DNA from: JAIBCM01 sp041395165
Lineage (GTDB): Bacteria; Verrucomicrobiota; Verrucomicrobiia; JADLBR01; JAIBCM01
Reading direction: 5' to 3'
DNA: 18,697 bases
Assembly (NCBI GenBank): GCA_041395165.1
Contig: JAWLBA010000019.1
Location: 1 to 18,697, forward strand
Of this stretch, positions 8,509-14,917 are shown piece by piece (positions within the stretch are counted from its first letter, which is position 1; each line of letters opens with the position of its first letter). The notes under the pieces were generated by a model that ran no database searches, was not told where the DNA came from, and worked only from the letters and a program-made list of their open reading frames with translations. The translations under genes and the position numbers were made by a program.

Positions 8509-11500
8509 TTAAGCTGTTACAGCCATAACTTGAGAACGCTTTTTAGCTGTGACACGGTTGCCGACCAAATTTGTTTTAACCGGATAAGCACCCGCTTTAA
8601 GCAAGGCTTCCAACGCAATATTAATCATGTGAGCCTTAACCGCATCAACATAGCCCAAGTCTAGGGCAATGCCTCCGCGATTATTTTTCACAGAAAAAAT
8701 ACGCCAAGTGCCTTTTAGTCCCCATCGACTAATTTTACGTTGTCGTTCTCTGGGCACGTGAATAATCTGTCCATTTCTTAAAAGTTTCATTCGTTTTTTC
8801 GTGCAACTTTCTTTAAGCGTTTGCAATCTTAACCAAACCTTATGAAAAGGAACAATGACAGCTTGCGAACCCACCGCAATTCCAAAATTGTCGCGCACAA
8901 TCAACGCTCCCTTAAGTGATTTAAGTTTGCTCGGTTCTTTTTCAGGATCTAATCCTAAAAGTTTAATAGCATGCAATACTTCTTTCTTAAAAAGCTTAGA
9001 GGACTGAAGATTTCGCTGTCGCAAAGCAACCTGATCTTGTTTATCTCGAGAAACTACGCGCCAAATATTTTGCTCAACTTTTAACCCATCCATTCGGGCA
9101 GGCAAATGTTGCACCACTCGATTTTCCAGCAACCGATGAATGAGTTGTTCTTTCACATAACTCGGCAGTTTTTGAAAAGAATATTTTTTCTCAAAGCGAA
9201 GTTTTTGATCCCACTGCGAGTGTTGAACTTGAGAAGCATAATAAGAAAATAAACCTTGAGAACATGCTTTGATCGCTCGCGTCAAATAGGTAAATCGAGA
9301 AATATTTTGTTCATCTTTTTGCACCTGAGGACATAACCCAGTGAGATAACTTTCCAAATTCCACTGTTTTTGAATCGGTTCCAATGCCGTTTGCGAAAAT
9401 GTGACAATGGGCGGCGGCGCATTGTGAAAAACACGCGCAATAACACGGGCACCAATTTGAGTTAAAGAAAAAGATTGTGTGGTTTCAAAAGCAGAAAATT
9501 CAGAGTTTGAACGAGGTTTAGCGCTGATTTCGGTGTGTTGCCGATTTCGAAAATCCTCATCAATCGTTTCTAGGTTTTCCACAAAACGTTTAAAATTCGA
9601 AGGTGAAGTAATAGAAAGATGAGGTAAATTGGGTACTGGCTTACCTGCTTCTTCCTCTACAAACTTGGCTGCAGACCGTTTACCCTTCCAATTATGGATT
9701 TCAGTAAACGTCAGCACTAAAGAGTCCAAAGATTCAGAAAAACTTCTCACATCAGGAGCAATATAATCTTTATCTACCTTTCTTAAAACTAGATCAATCG
9801 GCTGATATTTTTCTCCTGTGTAAGGACATCGCCAACCTAAATCCTCGGCAATACAAGCTTTGCGAATAATTTCGGCAGTGATCGGAACCTTGCAATCCTT
9901 AATTTTCGCATCTAATTGCAATTTCTTCATAAGCCTCTGCCATTCTTCCGATTCAGATTTTTCATTCAAGTCTGGCACAGGCTCAAATCCAGAACTCTTT
10001 GTGGGATGATCCACTTTAAAAATGACTTTTTTAATCGCATCAAAATTGCCATCTGCATAGGTCTCAATAATATCTTTTACTAAACGCTCCAGCAAAAGCA
10101 TGCGATGCTGCACCCAATGACTTTTGGTTTGAAACGATAAAGGCATTTCAACCTGCGCTTGACGCAATTCCGGCGTTAATGATAAACAACCTCCAGGTCG
10201 CTGCGGTTGTTTGCCTTGCATGATTTCATCAGCAACCTCTTTCATAACTGATCGAGCATAAGGGGAGCGACCTGTCAACTGTTCAGGATAAAATTTTATT
10301 TGCAAAAGGTCTTCCAATTCAACCACCGACTCGCGTTTTCGTCGACGATGTTGAGCAAGCTGTAACTGTCGTTTAAGTTCCTGATCAAATAAATCAACCG
10401 CACCACTCCTTGATTGTAATTGAGTTCGAATTTGTTCTAACGTAATAGCATGCCCCCGTCGCCATTGTCCTCGAATCCTTTTTTTCAAACATTCAGGCAA
10501 TAAACTCCAAAGTGGTGATAAACGATTGGATGTTTCTAATTTTTGAATCGGATCAACTATCAAAGCCTCGGCTAATTCGGCTTGATGAAATAACCTATCC
10601 AAATTGTCCTCATTGGCACTCGTCACCGATCGCACTGCTTTTTTAAATTGCGTTACCGTAAAATGTCCCCGTCGCTGAACTAATTCTGTTATTTTTTTTA
10701 ACTCGGCTTGATTGAGAAAACGATGAGGTAATTCTTTGGCCTCTTTAATTTGTATCCGCGACAAAAGAGTCGCCCAACGATAGCGATAAAATTCAGGACA
10801 ATTTTTGTGCGGCGTTCTCGATCTCTGAGCCGCAACAATCTTAGCGCGTTCTTCATTGATTGTATGACGCTTAGCCTCTAGCAAAAGTCGAGGATAAGTA
10901 ATCGGACAAATCGTTCGATCTCGATTATCAAAACGCGCCACCAGTTGTCCAAATAAAAGTCCACCCTCAAACCGATTCGGCAAATGCAAATTTGCTTGAG
11001 GGAGCGTCTGCCAAGCTTTTTTATCTTCAATACCCTCCCCAATCAAAGTGCGAATAAATTCCTGATTGACCTGAGGCAAATGCCCAATGTGCGCTTCCAG
11101 AATTCTTCGCATTTCCGCTTCTACTACTTTACGGGGAAAAGCCGCGTTATGATTTTTAAAAGTCAAATAAGAAGCTTTTTTATCTTTCAATGGGTTCAAC
11201 CCCAACTCCGCACAAAAAGTTTCAGCCATCGTGCTCGTGTTATGACGCTTCATAAACTCCCAAGCATTTTTTTCTTTTTGGCTATCTTCAACGTAAACTT
11301 TCTTCTCCAAATAACTCCAACGTCGATTTCCATCATATCCTCGATTATGAGCATACCAACGCAACACATCCCATAACTCTGGCCAGGAAAGTAACTCACC
11401 ACCTTTTAAGACCCGAGCTGCGAGCAACCACGGCCATGCACAACCTGGTTGATTCAATTCTTCCTGCTTGAAAATGCCCAATTCCTTTAAAAAATTTTTA

Positions 11501-11688
11501 ATTCCAACAATCCTCTGACGCGTACTACGAATATGACGCCGTTGCCTGCGATGATTCCTCCTCTCAGCTGCCATGCAACTATTCAAAGAAAAAGTGACTG
11601 CTCCCGTCCCCAAAAGTTCTAAATTTGGTTGTACTCTCAGTAAACTCCAGCCAATAGAGTTTTTTCCCCAATTAAAAGATAGAATCAT
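8509..11688 (-). CDS. cas9: Cas9 protein with all nuclease catalytic residues replaced (natural dead Cas9)
   Basis: Intact 1059-residue frame with type II Cas9 order: RuvC-I motif SFNWGKNSIGW (residues 4-14), Arg-rich bridge helix AERRNHRRQRRHIRSTRQR (41-59), REC region with LRWYAHNRGYDGNRRWS (109-125), RuvC-II region (about 535-560), HNH domain (about 601-680, CPYTGEKY at 621-628), RuvC-III region (798-812), and a C-terminal region with VVQHLPARMDG and SKLKSLKGALIV. It resembles the Akkermansia Cas9 throughout. Against that family the catalytic sites read: RuvC-I Asp is Asn6 (AAT), RuvC-II Glu is Lys558 (AAA), HNH His is Tyr642 (TAT, in KDYIAP) and Asn is His665 (EIHNWKGKR), RuvC-III HHALDA is TRAIKA (803-808). 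It should neither nick nor cut, but RNA and DNA binding parts look preserved. No other cas gene is adjacent. The start at 11688 is fixed by the RuvC-I motif; no Shine-Dalgarno is visible. Role inferred: RNA-guided binding or repression. Confidence 0.93.
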   Translation of the reverse strand: MILSFNWGKNSIGWSLLRVQPNLELLGTGAVTFSLNSCMAAERRNHRRQRRHIRSTRQRIVGIKNFLKELGIFKQEELNQPGCAWPWLLAARVLKGGELLSWPELWDVLRWYAHNRGYDGNRRWSYLEKKVYVEDSQKEKNAWEFMKRHNTSTMAETFCAELGLNPLKDKKASYLTFKNHNAAFPRKVVEAEMRRILEAHIGHLPQVNQEFIRTLIGEGIEDKKAWQTLPQANLHLPNRFEGGLLFGQLVARFDNRDRTICPITYPRLLLEAKRHTINEERAKIVAAQRSRTPHKNCPEFYRYRWATLLSRIQIKEAKELPHRFLNQAELKKITELVQRRGHFTVTQFKKAVRSVTSANEDNLDRLFHQAELAEALIVDPIQKLETSNRLSPLWSLLPECLKKRIRGQWRRGHAITLEQIRTQLQSRSGAVDLFDQELKRQLQLAQHRRRKRESVVELEDLLQIKFYPEQLTGRSPYARSVMKEVADEIMQGKQPQRPGGCLSLTPELRQAQVEMPLSFQTKSHWVQHRMLLLERLVKDIIETYADGNFDAIKKVIFKVDHPTKSSGFEPVPDLNEKSESEEWQRLMKKLQLDAKIKDCKVPITAEIIRKACIAEDLGWRCPYTGEKYQPIDLVLRKVDKDYIAPDVRSFSESLDSLVLTFTEIHNWKGKRSAAKFVEEEAGKPVPNLPHLSITSPSNFKRFVENLETIDEDFRNRQHTEISAKPRSNSEFSAFETTQSFSLTQIGARVIARVFHNAPPPIVTFSQTALEPIQKQWNLESYLTGLCPQVQKDEQNISRFTYLTRAIKACSQGLFSYYASQVQHSQWDQKLRFEKKYSFQKLPSYVKEQLIHRLLENRVVQHLPARMDGLKVEQNIWRVVSRDKQDQVALRQRNLQSSKLFKKEVLHAIKLLGLDPEKEPSKLKSLKGALIVRDNFGIAVGSQAVIVPFHKVWLRLQTLKESCTKKRMKLLRNGQIIHVPRERQRKISRWGLKGTWRIFSVKNNRGGIALDLGYVDAVKAHMINIALEALLKAGAYPVKTNLVGNRVTAKKRSQVMAVTA

Positions 11689-11707
11689 AAATTTTAAAAA
11701 TATTTAC

Positions 11708-11737
11708 TTGTCAATAATTAAAAATATGGCATACAAT
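11708..11737 (+). promoter_or_regulatory. Promoter of the cas9-adjacent RNA
   Basis: TTGTCA (11708-11713) and TACAAT (11732-11737), 18 bp apart, both one base from the sigma-70 consensus. Predicted start at about 11743. It points away from cas9 and toward the structured RNA and its terminator. Confidence 0.65.
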
Positions 11738-11750
11738 TTTGAAGAATCAA
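11721..11750 (-). promoter_or_regulatory. Candidate cas9 promoter
   Basis: TTGATT (11750-11745) and TATTTT (11726-11721) with an 18-bp spacer would give a short leader of roughly 30 nt before the cas9 ATG. A better -35 match, TTGACA (11714-11709), is also present, but its properly spaced -10 would overlap the start codon. The region overlaps the promoter and 5' end of the divergent RNA. Confidence 0.35.
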
Positions 11751-11856
11751 GACAAAGTTAGATAACGCAAGCCGTGTCACTAATCGCCAAGCGATTACAC
11801 CGGAACAAAAAAGCGTTTTCTGAAACAAAGCGGGGTTAACCCGCTTTGTTTTTTTT
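11743..11856 (+). ncRNA. tracrRNA-like or natural single-guide RNA next to the dead cas9
   Basis: A transcription unit of about 114 nt bounded by a sigma-70 promoter and an intrinsic terminator, with no coding potential. The first 28 nt or so (11743-11770) are unstructured by eye. Then comes a bulged hairpin: CCGTG (11772-11776) pairs with CACCGG (11798-11803, one C bulged), a UCAC bulge, then a perfect 7-bp stem TAATCGC/GCGATTA (11781-11787 with 11791-11797) closed by CAA. A linker (11804-11822) leads to the 12-bp terminator hairpin. Divergent position 55 bp from cas9, stem with one-sided bulge and terminal hairpin fit a Cas9 guide scaffold. Two readings: a tracrRNA whose 5' part is the anti-repeat, or a single molecule whose 5' part is itself the guide. 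No complementary CRISPR repeat is in the window, so I cannot choose. Confidence 0.6.
11823..11856 (+). terminator. Intrinsic terminator of the cas9-adjacent RNA
   Basis: Perfect 12-bp stem AAACAAAGCGGG/CCCGCTTTGTTT (11823-11834 with 11840-11851), loop GTTAA, and eight T at 11849-11856. From the other side the hairpin could also help end the trpE-to-acpS transcript, whose last stop is at 11884, but the U-run there is short. Confidence 0.9.
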
Positions 11857-11883
11857 ATCAAACTCACTATCGCATATTTTAAT

Positions 11884-12264
11884 TTAATCTGATAACACAA
11901 TTGCTTGAGCTCCAGCGTAATGTTGAGTGTGTGACAAACTTACCCTTATTACCTTTCCACCCATCGTTTCCAAACAACCTAATGCCGCTCCATACAACTT
12001 AACCAAAGGTGCGCCAGAACTTCCTCTTACAATCACCAAATCACGCCATCATACAACTCCAATACCCGACCCCAACGCCTTCACGATCGCCTCTTTCGCC
12101 GCAAACCGAGCTGCCAAATGCAACTCCGGTTGACGCATCTTTAAACAATAACCCAACTCCTCCTCACCAAACACCCTTTGCAAAAAAGCGTCTCCGAATT
12201 TTTCCCAAATTCGCTGGATTCGCGCCACCTCTACCATATCAAATCCAATTCCCAAAACTTTCAC
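11884..12264 (-). pseudogene. acpS: Holo-[acyl-carrier-protein] synthase with an in-frame TGA
   Basis: AcpS attaches the phosphopantetheine arm of CoA to the acyl carrier protein. The frame opens with GTG (12264) and KVLGIGFDMVEVARIQ, whose Asp is the metal ligand, then FLQRVFGEEE, and HLAARFAAKEAIVKALGSG, the family signature. Codon 72 is TGA (12051-12049), yet the same frame continues with WRDLVIVRGSSGAPLVKLYG and VSLSHTQHYAGAQAIV to TAA at 11884, giving a normal 126-residue family length. The stop may be a point change or a 3-bp duplication (ATGATG). The GTG overlaps the pdxJ stop, the usual pdxJ-acpS coupling. AcpS is normally essential, so the stop needs confirmation. Confidence 0.85.
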
Positions 12265-13012
12265 AAACGATAGTCTTTCATTAAAACAAGCATTTCCTTC
12301 ACAGCATTTCTTGCCCCAACCCAAAGCGCTCGAGAAACAATAGAATGCCCAATATTCAACTCATACAAAAAAGGCACCTTAAACAAATCGCGCACATTTC
12401 GAACGTGCAATCCATGCCCCGCATTCACTTTCAATCCCACCTCATGCGCAAAATGCGCCCCTTCATCAAACGCTTCAACTCTTCGGTACGACGTCGCTTA
12501 TTCTGATAAACCACCGCAAACTTACCTGTGTGCAACTCAATCCAATCTGCTCCTACTTTCTTCGCAAACTCAATTTGTTTTAAATCAGGATCAATAAAAA
12601 GACTTACCTTCACTCCGACATCACGCAAACGCGCCACATTTTTTTGAAGAGAAATACAATGCCCAACCACATCAAGACCGCCTTCAGTCGTCACCTCCTG
12701 TCGATTTTCTGGCACCAAACAAACCGCGTTCGGTTTCAAAGCCAAAGCAAACTTAACCATCTCCACCGTATTCGCCATTTCCAAATTCAAAGGCAAAGCC
12801 ACTTCCCGCTTCAAACGTTTAATGTCCTCTTCCTGCATATGGCGACGATCCTCGCGCAAATGCGCAGTAATCCCATGTGCTCCAGCCTTCTTCGCCTCCA
12901 AAGCAAAACCCACGGGATCCGGCTCTGTTATCACACTCGCCATTTTTTCCCGATAACGCGCTTGCCTTACCGTTGCAACATGATCCACATTGACCCCAAG
13001 ACGTAATTTCAT
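12261..13012 (-). pseudogene. pdxJ: Pyridoxine 5'-phosphate synthase with a 1-nt frameshift
   Basis: PdxJ condenses 1-deoxyxylulose 5-phosphate with 3-amino-2-oxopropyl phosphate, the ring-closing step of vitamin B6 synthesis. The frame from ATG 13012 has KLRLGVNVDHVATVRQAR, GITAHLREDRRHMQ, LNLEMANTVEMV, NAVCLVPENRQEVTTEGG, VSLFIDPD and IELHTGKFA, all family motifs. One T is missing in the T-run at 12468-12470 (plus-strand AAA); after it the correct frame reads FDEGAHFAHEVG, LKVNAGHGLH, ELNIGHSIVSRALWVG and ends MKDYRL at 12261. Repaired length is 250 residues, normal. Starts 16 bp after gdhA and overlaps acpS. An earlier in-frame ATG at 13021 is possible. Confidence 0.9.
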
Positions 13013-13028
13013 TTTTCTCATATGCCTT

Positions 13029-14277
13029 CTAAGGAAAAAGCCCCCGCATTTGCTTGGCGTGCATGACACGTTCAATACCCAAACACAATGCCGCATTGCG
13101 ATGACTAATCTTACGCTCTTTTGCCCGCTTTAAAATCGCAGCCAAAGCAGGCTCCAAAATACGATACAACCGATCTAACACTTCCACTTCCGACCAAAAA
13201 AAATTCTGCAAATCCTGCACCCATTCAAAATAAGAAACAATCACCCCTCCGGCATTGCATAAAACATCAGGAATCAAAAAAATGTTTTCTCTTTCATCAA
13301 TGATTCCATCTGCTTCAGGAGTTGTTGGACCATTTGCCGCTTCGGCCAAAATGCGACACTTCAATTGATGCGCATTGTTTTCTGTAATCGTTCGCTCCAC
13401 CGCTGCAGGCACTAAAATATCACATGGTTGGATCAAAAGCTCCTCATTACTCATCCATTGCCCTTCGGAAAAACCTTCCAGAGATCGATTCGCAAGCATG
13501 TAAGCCTCAAGCTTTTCTAAATCCAACCCTTTTTCATGAAATAAAGCGCCCGAAAAATCGCTAACCCCTACAATTTTTATTCCGAACCGCCTCAAAGAAT
13601 AAGCCGCAACGCTACCCACATTCCCAAAACCTTGAATAATTGCCGTTGTGCCTTGCGGTTCCATTTGCAAAATTTCCATCACCCGCCCTATCAAAAATGC
13701 TACCCCTCGACCCGTGGCTTCTCGACGCCCCAAAGAACCTCCAATACTCACCGGCTTGCCCGTCACTACAGCAGGCACCGCATGACCAGCGTGCATCGAA
13801 TAAGTATCCATCATCCACGCCATCGTCTGCTCATTCGTTCCCATATCTGGTGCCATCACATCAATCTGCGGACCAATAAAAGGAATCATCTCTTGAGTAT
13901 AACGACGCGTCACCATTTCCAACTCGCGCAACGATAACTCACGCGGATTGCAATTCACCCCCCTTGCCTCCGCCGTAAGGTAACCCTACCAAAGCGCACT
14001 TCCAACTCATCCACATTGCTAATGCTGCCACCTCACCCAACTCCACTTGTGGGCTAAAACGCAAACCACCTTTAGTTGGCCCTAACGTTAAATGATGCTG
14101 CACTCGATAAAAAACTTATGCAAACCCATCATCCATCAACACCGGCATTGAAACGGAAATACATCGCTTCGGCTGTTTAATTCGTTCCCGAAATTGTTCT
14201 GGCATTTCCAACACATCCGCTGCCCGATCAAATTGTTGACAGGCCATCCTATAGACCGGATCATCCGAAAGCTTCAT
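13029..14277 (-). pseudogene. gdhA: NAD(P)-dependent glutamate dehydrogenase, multiply disrupted
   Basis: Glu/Leu/Phe/Val-type dehydrogenase family: reversible deamination of glutamate to 2-oxoglutarate. From ATG 14277 the N-terminus reads KLSDDPVYRMACQQFDRA and MPVLMDDGFA, then TAA. The same frame resumes at once with VFYRVQHHLTLGPTKGGLRF, where the family has VF-x-GYRVQH, so a codon (probably CAA) became TAA and 6 bp (Gly-Tyr) were lost. After PYGGGKGG a 2-bp loss shifts the frame; from 13958 it continues with NCNPREL, APDMGTNEQTMAW, TGKPVSIGGSLGR, the Rossmann motif IIQGFGNVGS, EAANGPTTPEAD, DVLCNAGGVIVSYFEW and ends at 13029. Repaired length is about 418 residues. Three separate lesions make this the clearest real pseudogene here. 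Confidence 0.9.
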
Positions 14278-14336
14278 GAGGAAAAAAGAAAAATGGCAAA
14301 AACCAATAAAAAAGAAAATAAGATTCTTTACCCAAA

Positions 14337-14906
14337 TCAAAGAGTAAGAAAATTTTTTAACAAATCCTTACCACATCGCGTCAAAATAGACTCTGGATGA
14401 AACTGCACACCATAAATGGGTAATTCTTTATGCTGCAAACCCATAATTTCTACCTCTTCCTCATCTATATTTTGGGCAGTAACACTCAAACAAGATGGAA
14501 AAGTTTCCCGACGAATAACCAAAGAATGATAGCGCGTGGCCTCAAAAGGATTAGGTAAATTTCTAAAAAGTCCCGTTCCGTCATGCGAAATCCATGACGT
14601 TTTCCCATGCATCAACCGTTGTGCTCGCACAATCTCACCCCAAACGCTTGACCAATACATTGATGCCCCAGACAAACTCCCAACAAAGGCACTCGTCGCC
14701 CAAGTTTATGAATCAACTCACAAGAAACTCCAGCCTCGTTTGGCGTGCAAGGCCCTGGTGAAATTAAAATTTTTCGGCGCCAACTTTTCTACTTCATCCA
14801 CCGTAATCTCATCATTTCGTTTCACCACAAGATTCGCTCCCAACTCGCCCAAATACTGAACGAGATTGTAAGTAAAACTGTCGTAATTATCGATCACTAA
14901 AACCAT
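14337..14906 (-). pseudogene. trpG: Anthranilate synthase glutaminase subunit (TrpG/PabA) with two opposing 1-nt shifts
   Basis: Class I glutamine amidotransferase that feeds ammonia to TrpE (or PabB). The N-terminal segment reads VLVIDNYDSFTYNLVQYLGE to LAPK. One extra A in the A-run near 14768-14772 shifts the frame; the true frame then gives ILISPGPCTPNEAGVS and LLGVCLGHQCIGQAFG, with the nucleophile Cys in GVCLGHQ. One missing G in the run at 14637-14641 brings back the original frame for GEIVRAQRLMHGK and GVQFHPESILT, with the catalytic His and Glu. The two shifts cancel: 570 bp, 190 codons with stop, normal length. In between, about 44 codons including the nucleophile are read out of frame and contain a stop. 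Lies 11 bp after trpE. Confidence 0.88.
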
Positions 14907-14917
14907 AATTTAGTAAC

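Noticed and set aside
10984..11376. Plus-strand open frame inside cas9
   Set aside because: It is an out-of-frame shadow of the minus-strand cas9, with no recognisable domain.
8509..11688. IscB or another small HNH/RuvC transposon nuclease
   Set aside because: Length of 1059 aa, a large REC region and close resemblance to Akkermansia Cas9 point to true Cas9.
12049..14125. Alternative genetic code or selenocysteine explaining in-frame stops
   Set aside because: One stop is TGA and the other TAA, other genes use TGA and TAA as normal ends, and no selenocysteine insertion structure is visible.
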